Shown: piece by piece, positions 37,417-46,216 of the stretch
Layout: every line of letters begins with the position of its first letter
Position numbering within the stretch: position 1 is the first letter of the stretch
Assembly (NCBI RefSeq): GCF_000687455.2
Contig: NZ_JGVW01000109.1
Location: 1-64,000 of the forward strand
DNA: 64,000 bases
Direction of reading: 5' to 3'
Source of the DNA: Burkholderia sp. lig30
Lineage (GTDB): Bacteria > Pseudomonadota > Gammaproteobacteria > Burkholderiales > Burkholderiaceae
The notes under the pieces: model-generated
What the model saw: only the letters and a program-made list of their open reading frames with translations
What the model was told of the DNA's origin: nothing
Database searches by the model: none
Position numbers and translations under genes: made by a program

Positions 37417-38184
37417 TCACCCCACCGACACGTCCCGCACATCCGCCGTAGGCACCGCCCCAAATGCCTCGCTCAGCGCATAGCCAATCAACTTCCGCGC
37501 CGCCTCCTCCGGCGTCGTCAGCCCCCCGCTCTCCTTGAGGTGTTCAAACCGCTCGCGCGACGGGAAATTCTCCTTGCTGCTGGCGCGAATCGTCGCCTGC
37601 ATCCCCGTATCGACCACGCCCGGCGCGACACTGCACATTCGCAACGCGCGGTTCGCATCCAGCGCAACCGCCCGCGCGTGATGATCGAGCGCCGCCTTCG
37701 TCGCGCAATACACGCTCCAGCCCGCATACGCATTGCGCGCCGCCCCGCTGGAAACATGCACGATCCGGCATTCCGCGCCATCGGCCACGGCCCTGGCGAT
37801 CGCACTCGACAGCATCATCGGCGTCGCGACATTCAGGCTGACCGCACGCGCGACCATACCCGGATCCTGCGTCTCGAGCGGCCCGATCGGCTCCACCGTG
37901 CCCGCATTGTTGAACAGCAGCACGCACCTCGCCCCATCGACAAAGCGACGCAACGCATCGCCGGCCAGCCACGCTGCCACGCGCGACGAATCCGACAGAT
38001 CCAGCTCGACCTCGTCAAAGCGCCCGCCGGCCTGTCCGCCGAGCGAACGATGCCGGCTGCGCGACACCCCGAGCACGGCGATGTCCTGCCGCAGCAGTTG
38101 CTCGGCAAGTGCGGCGCCGAGTCCGCGCGTGTGTCCGGTGACGATTGCGCGAATTTCCGGCGCGGAAGAAATCGAAGTGCCCAT
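37417..38184 (-). CDS. Short-chain dehydrogenase/reductase (SDR)
   Basis: 255-residue classical SDR. The coenzyme motif is TGHTRGLGAALAEQL (TGxxxGxG) near residue 15, followed by NNAG (LLFNNAGTVEPIG). The catalytic Ser is in HVSSGAARN and the Tyr-Lys pair in YCATK. The C-terminal VAPGVVDTGMQATIR is also typical. The start at 38184 is chosen at the beginning of the Rossmann fold. The substrate is unknown; it stands alone. Confidence 0.88.
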   Translation of the reverse strand: MGTSISSAPEIRAIVTGHTRGLGAALAEQLLRQDIAVLGVSRSRHRSLGGQAGGRFDEVELDLSDSSRVAAWLAGDALRRFVDGARCVLLFNNAGTVEPIGPLETQDPGMVARAVSLNVATPMMLSSAIARAVADGAECRIVHVSSGAARNAYAGWSVYCATKAALDHHARAVALDANRALRMCSVAPGVVDTGMQATIRASSKENFPSRERFEHLKESGGLTTPEEAARKLIGYALSEAFGAVPTADVRDVSVG

Positions 38185-38481
38185 ATCGAGTCGAGAAATA
38201 GCGGAGATTGAACGACGCGGCACGCGAGGCCGACGCGGCGGGGCCCGATAAGCGCGCCAGGAAGCAGCCCGCGGCAGCACGATGCATCAGCGTATTGGAA
38301 AATGACAGCCACTGCGGCCAACGAGCCGATTGCAGGCTAAGCGACGCGCAGGCAGATGTCCAGCGCCGGCGTGCGGGGCATTCGGGGCTTCGTGGAACGA
38401 GACGATGACAGCGCAGTCCGGCCGCTATTGAACCGGCAAGCGCCCCACACCGCACGCAAATGACAAGCAGACGGGAAAAAG

Positions 38482-38525
38482 CGCCTAGCCGTGAAGGCTA
38501 GGCGAAGTCACCAGTGTCTGGTGAC
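38482..38525. repeat. Two adjacent perfect hairpins
   Basis: CGCCTAGCC (38482-38490) pairs with GGCTAGGCG (38496-38504), and GTCACCAG (38507-38514) pairs with CTGGTGAC (38518-38525). They are separated by 2 bases and have no T tract. They lie in the 482-bp gap between the SDR and DUF4148 genes, which otherwise shows no gene. Confidence 0.6.
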
Positions 38526-38543
38526 GGAGGTAACGGATAGCGC

Positions 38544-38583
38544 GCCGGCTCGCCACCGCAAATCATCGCGGCGGCGAGCCGGC
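38544..38583 (-). terminator. GC-rich hairpin downstream of the DUF4148 gene
   Basis: GCCGGCTCGCC (38544-38554) pairs with GGCGAGCCGGC (38573-38583), with a further short inner stem. It is about 84 bp beyond the stop codon of the leftward DUF4148 gene and could terminate it, although the T tract is lacking. Confidence 0.45.
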
Positions 38584-38666
38584 TTCGAATGCGATGCGCG
38601 CAGAACGCGCGCACGGGATGACATCAGTCGGCCCGGTCACGAACCCCGGGCCTTGCGCGGTACAGC

Positions 38667-39014
38667 TTAATGACCGCGATACAGCGACTTCATTTCGTCC
38701 TGGCTCGCCGGACGCATCTGCACACGCGAGCCGGATGCCGATGCGCCTTGCGCGTCGGCGCCGTACCCGCTGTTGTCGGCACCTTGCGCGCGGGCTGCAG
38801 CCTCACGTTGTTGCGCGACGCGTGCGGTCGCAGCCGCAATGGCGTCCGGGTAAGAGGCGTCGTCGCGCACGGCCGGGTTATAGCCCGCCTTTTCCAGTTC
38901 GACCAGTTCAGCGCGAACTTGCGCGCGGGTCATCGGCGCGGTGTTCTGCGCAAACACGGCAACCGGGGCTGCAAGCGCAGCGGCAACGACAACGGCTTGA
39001 ATCAGGTTCTTCAT
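38667..39014 (-). CDS. DUF4148 family small exported protein
   Basis: 115-residue protein. A signal peptide ends at VFAQN (about residue 22). The mature part begins with the DUF4148 motif MTRAQVRAELVELEKAGYNP, followed by an alanine/arginine helix and a flexible tail. These proteins are abundant in Burkholderia and are periplasmic; function is unknown. Confidence 0.85.
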   Translation of the reverse strand: MKNLIQAVVVAAALAAPVAVFAQNTAPMTRAQVRAELVELEKAGYNPAVRDDASYPDAIAAATARVAQQREAAARAQGADNSGYGADAQGASASGSRVQMRPASQDEMKSLYRGH

Positions 39015-39386
39015 GATGCTTACCTCGATATTTTGTGTGGTCCGGTTACGAGCACCTTGTCCGTAACCGATGACTGAATTCTAGGTAAGCACCTGCATAA
39101 GAGTAACGGCGGTACGGGGAAGACATTGTTCCCGAATCCCTGAAAAATCCATCGGCGAACCCGATGCCGCCGGATCGGCATGGGACGCACCGCAACGGCA
39201 CGATCGCGCCGCGCTGACACGGTCGCACCGCTGGAACGCGCCGCCGGATTTACGCGGCAACAGACTTTACACGTTGTTACGCTAGCGCCTCGGACGCGCA
39301 TGCCGGCTTTCCTTATACTCACGCCCGTTCGCACCCTACCCCATCATCCCCGCCGCGAACGCGAAGCCGATGCAGGAAATACGACG
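39015..39386. other. Intergenic region, no gene seen
   Basis: 372 bp between the divergent DUF4148 and glycine-zipper lipoprotein genes. The lipoprotein frame remains open upstream to 39180, but that part is arginine-rich and lies before the signal peptide. No promoter could be set with confidence. Confidence 0.4.
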
Positions 39387-40037
39387 ATGCGCATGCCCTC
39401 CACGAAGACCGTACTGTTCACCGCTCTTGTCGCCGTCGCGGCGCTGCCGTTGACCGCGTGCGTCGCACCGGGATATGGCCCGTACGGCGCGCAATCGGGC
39501 TATCCGGGGCAACCGCAGTATGCGGCGCCGGGCTATGCGCAGCCGGCCTATGCGCAGCCGGGTTACGTCCAGCCCGCCTATCCGTCCAATAGCGCGCCTG
39601 CTTATCCGGCAAATACAGCGCCTACGTATCCGTCGAACGCCGCCCCCGCCTATCCGCAGCAATACGACTCGCAGAACGGCGGCCAATACGGCACGCCGAA
39701 CGGCATGCAGTACGGCACGGTCACGAACATCCGGCCGATCGGCAACGCAACGAGCCCGTCCGGCATGGCCGGCACCGTCGTCGGCGCGCTGGTCGGCGGC
39801 GTGCTCGGCAACCAGATCGGCCGCGGTCACGGCCGCGATGCGGCGACGGTCATCGGCGCGCTCGGCGGCGCCTACGCGGGCAACCAGCTCGGCCAGCAGA
39901 TGGGCCAGCCGAACAGCTATCGCGTCGACGTGCAGGTCGGCGACGGCTCGATGCGCGCGTTCGACGTGCAAACGCCGGGCGATCTGCATCCGGGCGACCG
40001 CGTGCGGATCGACGGCAGCCAGTTGTCGCGCTATTGA
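39387..40037 (+). CDS. Glycine-zipper 2TM outer-membrane lipoprotein
   Basis: 216-residue lipoprotein. The signal sequence has the lipobox LTAC at about residues 21-24. Residues 26-95 are a Pro/Tyr/Ala-rich low-complexity region with repeats of the type QPxYAQPGY and APAYPxN. Residues 125-170 contain the glycine-zipper pattern GTVVGALVGGVLGNQIG and GALGGAYAGNQLG typical of SlyB/PcP-like 2TM proteins. The C-terminal domain is a small beta fold (YRVDVQVGDGSMRAF). It is predicted to sit in the outer membrane and affect envelope integrity. Confidence 0.88.
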   Translation: MRMPSTKTVLFTALVAVAALPLTACVAPGYGPYGAQSGYPGQPQYAAPGYAQPAYAQPGYVQPAYPSNSAPAYPANTAPTYPSNAAPAYPQQYDSQNGGQYGTPNGMQYGTVTNIRPIGNATSPSGMAGTVVGALVGGVLGNQIGRGHGRDAATVIGALGGAYAGNQLGQQMGQPNSYRVDVQVGDGSMRAFDVQTPGDLHPGDRVRIDGSQLSRY

Positions 40038-40389
40038 TGCGCATCGCGCGCCGCGGTGGCCGGGCGGCTAGCGCTTGGCGCGCGGCACGGCATCGGCCGG
40101 CGTCATCTCCCGCCGCTCGTCGCGCAACGACTGAAACGCCGTCGCCGGCGTTTCGGTGTCGCATTCGCCCCTCCACTCCCCCTTCCCCACAACGCACACG
40201 ATTGATGTGAGCACTCGCTCACATCGGCACGACGCATCGAGACAGCCGCCGCCACATCGGAATCTTTATGCGCACAAACTCGCCTCCGCCGGCACGCTCT
40301 CCTCGTTATTTCGTCGGAATCGACCCTGCACCTGGAATATGACAAGCTCGCGATAGCGTCATCCAACAACCCAGTTCGAGGAGCGTCAA
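40038..40389. other. Intergenic region, no gene seen
   Basis: 352 bp between the lipoprotein and the aminotransferase gene. It holds a GAGTGCTCA-like AT-richer part near 40195-40230 (GTGAGCACTCGCTCAC, an imperfect inverted repeat). No small gene or RNA is recognised. Confidence 0.35.
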
Positions 40390-41748
40390 TTGCAGATCCG
40401 ACACGGAGTCGACCTCACCCGCGCCCGCGCGCTGTTCGACCGCGAGCGCCGTGCCTTCACCGAAGCGATGCCGAAATCCCGCGCGTTGTCGGCGGAAGCG
40501 GCCGAGCATTTGCTCTTCGGTGTCCCGTTGCACTGGATGCAGGACTGGTCGACGCCGTTCTCGCTGTACGTCGATTACGCGCGCGGCGCGCACTTCACCG
40601 ACGTCGATGGCCATCGCTATGCCGATTTCTGTCTCGGCGATACGGGCGCGATGTTCGGCCACGCGCCGGAGCCTGTCGCCCGCGCGCTTGCCGAACAGGC
40701 GACGCGCGGCTACACGACGATGCTGCCGAGCGGAGACGCGGCCTGGGTCGCCGCCGAACTGGCGCGGCGCTTCAAGCTGCCCTTCTGGCAATTCGCGCTG
40801 AGCGCGAGCGACGCGAACCGCTTCGTGCTGCGCTGGGCGCGCGCGGCGACGGGACGCAGGACGATCGTCGTCTTCAACGGCTGTTATCACGGCACGGTCG
40901 ACGACGTGTTCGTCGATCTGGTCGATGGCCGCGCGGTGCAGCGCGACAGCCTGCTCGGCCAGGCGCACGACTTGCTCGCGTACACGCGCGTCGTCGAGTT
41001 CAACGACCTGGACGCGCTCGAAGCGGCGCTGAAGACTGGGGACGTAGCGTGCGTGCTGGCGGAACCGGCGATGACGAACATCGGCATGGTGCTGCCCGAT
41101 CCCGGCTTCTGGCGCGAGGCACGCGCGCTCACGCGCCGTTACGGCACGCTGCTCGCAATCGACGAGACGCACACGATCAGCAGCGGCCCGGGCGGGTACG
41201 CGGTCGCGCATGGTCTCGAACCGGATCTGCTGATCGTCGGCAAGCCGATCGGCGGCGGCGTGCCGTGCGCAGTCTATGGTTTCAGCGCCGAATTCGCCGA
41301 ACGCGCGAAACAGGCAAAGCTGAACGCGCCGCCCGGTCACTCCGGCATCGGCACGACGCTCACCGCGAACATGCTCGCGATGCATGCGATGCGCGCGACG
41401 CTCGCCGACGTGATGACCGACGCGGCCTACGCGCACATGTTCGAGCTGGCCGCGCGTCTCTCATCGGGGCTGGAACGGGCGATCGCCGAACATGGGCTGC
41501 CGTGGTGCGTGACGCGAATCGGCGCGCGCACGGAGTTTCAGTTCTCGCCCACGCCGCCGCGCAACGGCACGATCGCGGGCCAGCAACTCGACAGCGAGCT
41601 CGAACATATCGTCCATCTGTACCTGCTCAATCGCGGCGTGCTGATCACGCCGTTCCACAACATGATGCTCGTGTGCCCGGAAACCACGGCGGCGGATGTG
41701 GATCTGCTGGTCAAGCAATTCGATGCGTGTCTTGGTGAGCTGATGTGA
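40390..41748 (+). CDS. Class III aminotransferase, glutamate-1-semialdehyde aminomutase-like
   Basis: 452-residue PLP enzyme of fold type I. The cofactor region shows IDETHTISSGPGGYA, with the PLP lysine in IVGKPIGGGVPCA. The N-terminal FTDVDGHRYADFCLGDTGAMFGH and GYTTMLPSGD match the GSA-aminomutase-like (HemL-type) subgroup. Translation starts at TTG with GAGGAG upstream. A true HemL for haem synthesis is normally elsewhere and shorter at the N-terminus, so this is probably a catabolic or biosynthetic transaminase. It lies 0.9 kb from the biosynthetic cluster, but no evidence links them. Confidence 0.87.
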   Translation: MQIRHGVDLTRARALFDRERRAFTEAMPKSRALSAEAAEHLLFGVPLHWMQDWSTPFSLYVDYARGAHFTDVDGHRYADFCLGDTGAMFGHAPEPVARALAEQATRGYTTMLPSGDAAWVAAELARRFKLPFWQFALSASDANRFVLRWARAATGRRTIVVFNGCYHGTVDDVFVDLVDGRAVQRDSLLGQAHDLLAYTRVVEFNDLDALEAALKTGDVACVLAEPAMTNIGMVLPDPGFWREARALTRRYGTLLAIDETHTISSGPGGYAVAHGLEPDLLIVGKPIGGGVPCAVYGFSAEFAERAKQAKLNAPPGHSGIGTTLTANMLAMHAMRATLADVMTDAAYAHMFELAARLSSGLERAIAEHGLPWCVTRIGARTEFQFSPTPPRNGTIAGQQLDSELEHIVHLYLLNRGVLITPFHNMMLVCPETTAADVDLLVKQFDACLGELM

Positions 41749-41988
41749 TGCGGCAATGCCGTGCGTGAACGTGCTCGCCGGCCGCTCGGGAGCGGTGAGC
41801 CGTTCGGCAGGGTGAAGGCCACATCCGCGCGTTGACAGGAGAGTCCCTCTGAAGAAGCACTGGCCGCATCGGCTGCAATCGATACGGCCGCAGTGCTCAT
41901 TTACAACCGTCGCCAATCGTCACCGCTTCGGTGGCGGGCTAACGAAGCGGCGGCATTCGTTGTTGCATAACGTTTTGCGCAGCAGCGT

Positions 41989-42294
41989 TCAGCCCACCAC
42001 GACTTTGACCGGCGTGCCAATGCGAGCCAGCATGTCCACCAACGAGTCAATCGTGAACTTGCTCGTCTTCTTGTTCACCACGTCCGACACGCGAGGCCGC
42101 GTCACGTGCAATATCTCCGCAGCCTCCGCTTGCTTGAGATGGTGAACCTCGATCCACGAGGCAAGCTCGCCCATGAGCTGCTCCTTGAGCGTCGCCGTCT
42201 GATTGATGAGCGCCTGCGATTCGGCTTGATATTGCCGCGCCTCTTCGGGCGCGAAGCCGAGTTCCGCGAACAGATTCGCTCCCGGCTTCGTCAC
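41989..42294 (-). CDS. XRE family (HigA-like) antitoxin-type regulator, apparently orphan
   Basis: The conserved part is about 101 residues: TKPGANLFAELGFAPEEA, then a helix-turn-helix ELASWIEVHHLKQAEAAEIL and HVTRPRVSDVVNKK. This is the pattern of XRE antitoxins that partner RelE/HigB-like toxins. The frame stays open upstream to an ATG at 42555, but that extension does not look like the family; a GTG at 42294 sits at the expected start. No toxin gene is recognised next to it, so the operon appears decayed or the gene was recruited alone. Confidence 0.65.
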   Translation of the reverse strand: MTKPGANLFAELGFAPEEARQYQAESQALINQTATLKEQLMGELASWIEVHHLKQAEAAEILHVTRPRVSDVVNKKTSKFTIDSLVDMLARIGTPVKVVVG

Positions 42295-42601
42295 ATGCCG
42301 GATATAGGGCAAGAACAAACGATCCGCCCAATCAGGTAGACTAACAAATCGCTTGCGAAGTGTTACCCTCTTCTCGGCAAGTGACGTTGAATCCCTCAAA
42401 AAACAACGCACGTCCGCAGCATCACCATCCTTAATGCCGTCGGGGCTCGTTGCAATGATCAAACGTTGCCTAGTGAGATGGGCGGCGGAATCTGGAAATC
42501 GGGCGTTAGGAGTGATTGAATAAAACAGATGAAAATAAACGGAAAGCCTTGACATACTTCCCTGAAAAACGAGAGCGGTAGAAGAGAATAATTGCGCCTC
42601 A

Positions 42602-43453
42602 ATGTCCCTGCGAACTTCACCCCTCTATCGGGCCGACGTGTGGCTGTTGCAGACGCCTCCGCATTCACTGGCTCCGGTCACCCCCTATCTGGATCTGCTG
42701 AGCAAAGCAGAACAAGAAGCCGCACAACGAATTCTGATCACCAGCGAAAAGAATCTGTTCATACGGTCCAAGGCGTTTCTACGCATGTTGCTGTGCGCCC
42801 GCACGCACGTCGCACCCGATCAGTGGCGCTTCGGCTGCAACGCATTTGGGCGTCCATTCGTCGAATCGCCGCTAGCGTATAGCCACCTGCATTTCAACGT
42901 CTCTCACACGAAGGGCCTCACCGCCTGCGTGATCTCGGAACTGGTAGAAATTGGAATCGATGTCGAAAACGTCGCGCAAGAAAGAGACTTTCTCGCAATG
43001 GCGCGCGGCTTCTTTGCACACAGCGAATCCGAACGGCTCGCGGCGACGCCCGAGGCCGACCTGAGTCGGAACTTTTACGCCTATTGGACGCTGAAGGAGG
43101 CCTATGTTAAGGCCAAAGGGATGGGGCTATCCATACCTTTGTCGTCCATGTCTTTCGATCTGTCCGATGCGTCGGGCATTGCATTTCATGCCGAAGCGGA
43201 AGCGCATCCGGACGGATGGCGCTTCCTGAGTACGCCGGTAGCCGACGAAGCGATGCTTGCACTTGCCATTGGAATCGATGCGGACACCGAGGTGGAAATT
43301 GCGATGCATCGGGTCGCCCCAGAATTTCTAGGTGGCTTAAATGTCGAATCGAGCTACACGTGCGCACTGCGCCTGATCCGCTCAAGAAGTTGTGTCAGTA
43401 CCCGACCTGGGCCGACCTCGATGAATTCCGTTTCGCCTCGATCGAGCAAATAA
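42602..43453 (+). CDS. 4'-phosphopantetheinyl transferase (Sfp type)
   Basis: 283-residue enzyme that converts apo-ACPs to holo-ACPs. Motifs are FNVSHTKGLTACVIS, the Mg-binding GIDVENV, and WTLKEAYVKAKGMGL, all intact. It is the expected activator of the two ACPs of the adjacent operon. The last 40 or so residues (after MHRVAPEFLGG) do not look like the family and are read from the complement of the malonyltransferase gene: the two coding regions overlap tail to tail by 100 bp. The original stop may have been lost in a rearrangement. Confidence 0.9.
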   Translation: MSLRTSPLYRADVWLLQTPPHSLAPVTPYLDLLSKAEQEAAQRILITSEKNLFIRSKAFLRMLLCARTHVAPDQWRFGCNAFGRPFVESPLAYSHLHFNVSHTKGLTACVISELVEIGIDVENVAQERDFLAMARGFFAHSESERLAATPEADLSRNFYAYWTLKEAYVKAKGMGLSIPLSSMSFDLSDASGIAFHAEAEAHPDGWRFLSTPVADEAMLALAIGIDADTEVEIAMHRVAPEFLGGLNVESSYTCALRLIRSRSCVSTRPGPTSMNSVSPRSSK

Positions 43454-44208
43454 CGAATCGTGTCGGTCCACCGCACGGGAGCCGTCAGTTGCTGCTCCAG
43501 ACATGCTCGAACGCCGTCTGCGGCATACGGCCTTGCTCCGATATTAGCAATGACCGGTGTGGTGGGGTCGCGAAACGCCACCGTCGCCAATCGCTTGCCG
43601 AACTCGACGCGTGCCTCTTCCATCAAGGGCGAATGAAATGCGCCGCTCACATTGAGTTCCACGCACGCCGCGCCAAAGCGGTCCGCCAGCCACTGCAACG
43701 CGACGTGTAATTGGGCTGTCTCGCCCGAAATCACCGTTTGCGTCGGCGCGTTGAGATTGGCGACGTAGACGCGATCGAGCTGTGCCTCGCGCAACCCGGC
43801 ACGGATGTCCTGCTCGCCGATGCCCAATACCGCCGCCATGCCGCCCTTTCGCGCCTCACTCATGAGACAGCCGCGCAGCATCGTCAACTCGACGCCAGTG
43901 GCAAAGTCGATCGCGCCGGCGGCATGCAGCGCGTTGTACTCGCCAAGGCTATGGCCGATAAAGTATCGCGGCTTCGAGACGCCCTCCTCTTGCATCGCCA
44001 AGTAGTGCAATGCGTTGACCGTGAAAAGCGCCGGCTGCGTGTAGCGCGTGTTGTCGAGCTTGCCCTCCGTGTCGGCCTGGCACAGTGCCTCCATCGAGTA
44101 GCCTACGATACGGCTCGCCACGGCGGCTTCACCCGGAAACCGCGCGAATAGCTCGCCCCCCATACCCTTCTTTTGCGAGCCCTGGCCGGGAAACATGAAT
44201 ACGGACAT
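43354..44208 (-). CDS. Malonyl-CoA:ACP transacylase (FabD-like)
   Basis: 284-residue transacylase that loads malonyl units on ACP. The opening VFMFPGQGSQKKGMG, the nucleophile motif GHSLGEYNA and the catalytic histidine region GAFHSPLMEEA are intact. It is the last gene of the twelve-gene leftward operon. A dedicated MAT in addition to the housekeeping FabD supports a self-contained chain-building pathway. Its 3' end overlaps the convergent PPTase gene by 100 bp. Confidence 0.92.
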   Translation of the reverse strand: MSVFMFPGQGSQKKGMGGELFARFPGEAAVASRIVGYSMEALCQADTEGKLDNTRYTQPALFTVNALHYLAMQEEGVSKPRYFIGHSLGEYNALHAAGAIDFATGVELTMLRGCLMSEARKGGMAAVLGIGEQDIRAGLREAQLDRVYVANLNAPTQTVISGETAQLHVALQWLADRFGAACVELNVSGAFHSPLMEEARVEFGKRLATVAFRDPTTPVIANIGARPYAADGVRACLEQQLTAPVRWTDTIRYLLDRGETEFIEVGPGRVLTQLLERIRRSAHV

Positions 44209-44253
44209 ACGTTTTTCTCGTTACGTGAACCGGCCGCACGCGGCGCCCCCTCG

Positions 44254-45894
44254 TCAACCGGCCGGCTGACTCAGCCGGTCCACCAGCGCTTGCGCCACGG
44301 CACGCCGATCAATCTTGCCGTTGCCGTTCAACGGGAACCGCTCCATGAAGACGACTTCATCAGGCAGCATATAGTCGGGTAGCCGTTGCCGCAGCTCGCC
44401 TATCAAGCGCTGGCCTTCGCGCTCATCGTGCACCTTGGCCTCGCACACTGCGATGAGGCGTTCGTGCGGCGCTTGCGGCGGCCATGGCACGGCCACAGCG
44501 TTCGCATCGGCGCTGCAGGCACGCAGCGCCTGCTCGACTTCTCCCAACTCGATTCGATAGCCTCTGACCTTCACCTGATGATCGACGCGTCCGACGAAAC
44601 GCAGGCAGCCGCGCGCATCGAAGACCGCCCGGTCACCTGTTCGATAGAAACGTTGGCCGCTCGATGCGTCTTCGACGAAGCGCTTTGCGTTCTCCTCAGG
44701 CGAGTCGAGATAGCCCAGCGCCACTTGCGGCCCGCCGATGCATAACTCGCCAATTTCCTCGCCGGCGACAGCCACCCCGTTCTCGTCCCTCACGCTTGCG
44801 TGAAGCCCTCGGAACACGTTGCCAATCGGCACGACCTGCTCGTCGGCAAGCGCCCGGTCTTCGGTGCTCCACGCATACTCGGTGCAGCAGACCGTGGCCT
44901 CAGTCGGGCCGTACAGGTTGACAAGCTTCCCGGCCGGCGCCGCCGCCTGCCATACGCGCGCGGCCTGGACGATCAGCGCCTCGCCGCAGAAAAAGCTGTA
45001 TCGCAGGCCGCCGAAGGCGCCCGGCTTCAGTTGTCGCGCCGCCTGCATCGCCGTCACGGCGGATGGAACGGAAAACCACACCGTCAGACGCGAGCGGTTG
45101 ATATAGCGCGCAGGCAATACCTTATCGCCACCGGAAGGTACGCAGATGCAGCCCCCCACCTCCAGACACGCGAAGACGTCGAACACTGACAGATCGAACG
45201 TGAAATCGAAGTTCTGCGAAAAGCGGTCGGCCACCGTGAATGCATACCGGTCCGCTATCGCATCGAGAAAGTGGCGCACGTTGCCGTGGCTCACCATCAC
45301 GCCTTTAGGACGCCCCGTACTGCCAGACGTGAACAGCAAATAAGCCGGCGTATCGCGATGAATCTCCAGCGAGAGCGATTCGCTCGCCATCGTTTCGGGC
45401 GCCACCCGTCTGAAAACATGCGATGGCCAGGCTTCCTCCAAGGCTTCGACTTGCACCGCCGCGCTTTCTTCGGCAACATCGACAAGAACGGTCAATCGCC
45501 GCCCCGTGTGCGCAAGCATTGCGGGCAACGCACGCAGGCCTTCCTCGTCGGCAAAGACCAGCGACGTGCCGCTGCGCTCGATCATGTCGGCAAGCCGAAG
45601 TCCCGGCGCCGAGCAGGACAATGGCATGTAGCCCTTGCGGGCGGCTAGGATGCCCAACATGGCCGCATAGCCGTGAAGCCTTTTGCCGGCCAGCATGCCG
45701 ACCCACGGCGAGTCGGCGCCATCCGCACCGCAGGCCTCGACGGCGCCAGCGATGCTCAGCGCGAGACTTCGCATGTCGCCATAACTGAAGGTCCGATCCC
45801 CGAAGTCCAGCGCGATGCTCGCGGGACTCGCCGCCGCGCGCTCGAAAAAGCCCGCGTGCATAGCGTGGCATATCGTTTCTACGTTGCAGCTCAT
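44254..45894 (-). CDS. Free-standing amino acid adenylation enzyme
   Basis: 546-residue NRPS-type A domain without attached carrier protein. Core motifs are A3 LFTSGSTGRPKGVMVSHGN, A5 NLYGPTEAT, A7 YRTGDRAVF, A8 GRVDHQVKVRGYRIELGEVE and A10 NGKIDRRAV. Aligning by eye to GrsA gives a pocket of D-L-F-F-F-C-L-V-C-K. The Asp at the first position indicates an alpha-amino acid; the ends of the code resemble the proline-activating PltF/RedM type, while the centre is more aromatic. It probably loads the ACP encoded next to it (45953). The exact amino acid is not predictable from this. Confidence 0.9.
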   Translation of the reverse strand: MSCNVETICHAMHAGFFERAAASPASIALDFGDRTFSYGDMRSLALSIAGAVEACGADGADSPWVGMLAGKRLHGYAAMLGILAARKGYMPLSCSAPGLRLADMIERSGTSLVFADEEGLRALPAMLAHTGRRLTVLVDVAEESAAVQVEALEEAWPSHVFRRVAPETMASESLSLEIHRDTPAYLLFTSGSTGRPKGVMVSHGNVRHFLDAIADRYAFTVADRFSQNFDFTFDLSVFDVFACLEVGGCICVPSGGDKVLPARYINRSRLTVWFSVPSAVTAMQAARQLKPGAFGGLRYSFFCGEALIVQAARVWQAAAPAGKLVNLYGPTEATVCCTEYAWSTEDRALADEQVVPIGNVFRGLHASVRDENGVAVAGEEIGELCIGGPQVALGYLDSPEENAKRFVEDASSGQRFYRTGDRAVFDARGCLRFVGRVDHQVKVRGYRIELGEVEQALRACSADANAVAVPWPPQAPHERLIAVCEAKVHDEREGQRLIGELRQRLPDYMLPDEVVFMERFPLNGNGKIDRRAVAQALVDRLSQPAG

Positions 45895-45952
45895 GGGCCG
45901 TCATCCGTCTCTCGTTGATGCGCCGGCAACCGGCGCAGAAATCGCCGCGCGC

Positions 45953-46213
45953 TCAGTTGCCGAAGTGCTCGCCGATATGCGCGGGCGTCGCGAAGAATTG
46001 CGTCGACATCTTCTGGTCCGGCACGCTCACGTCCAGTTCGACCTCGAGCGCCGTGATGAACTCGACGAAGGTGACGGAATCCAGGATCCTAGAATCGAAC
46101 AACGGCGTGTCCGGCTCAATGTGAATGTCCAGTTCTTTGTGCGCCATGATGTGCTCCAGGATACCGATCACCTTCGCGACGAACGCGTTCTTTTCTGCAA
46201 TGCCGTTTTCCAT
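45953..46213 (-). CDS. Acyl carrier protein (partner of the adenylation enzyme)
   Basis: 86-residue acidic helical protein with the phosphopantetheine serine in RILDSVTFVEF (about residue 45). It lies between the thioester reductase (3 bp away) and the adenylation enzyme genes, so it is the likely peptidyl carrier for the activated amino acid. Its sequence is distinct from the second ACP at 49990, suggesting a separate job. Confidence 0.9.
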   Translation of the reverse strand: MENGIAEKNAFVAKVIGILEHIMAHKELDIHIEPDTPLFDSRILDSVTFVEFITALEVELDVSVPDQKMSTQFFATPAHIGEHFGN

Positions 46214-46216
46214 GAC

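Noticed and set aside
40390-41748. Housekeeping hemL (tetrapyrrole synthesis)
   Set aside because: Only the aminomutase-like subgroup fits; the length and N-terminus differ, and no haem gene is near, so no gene symbol was given.
41989-42555. Single 188-residue XRE protein from the upstream ATG
   Set aside because: The first 87 residues do not resemble the family; the conserved region begins at about 42294.
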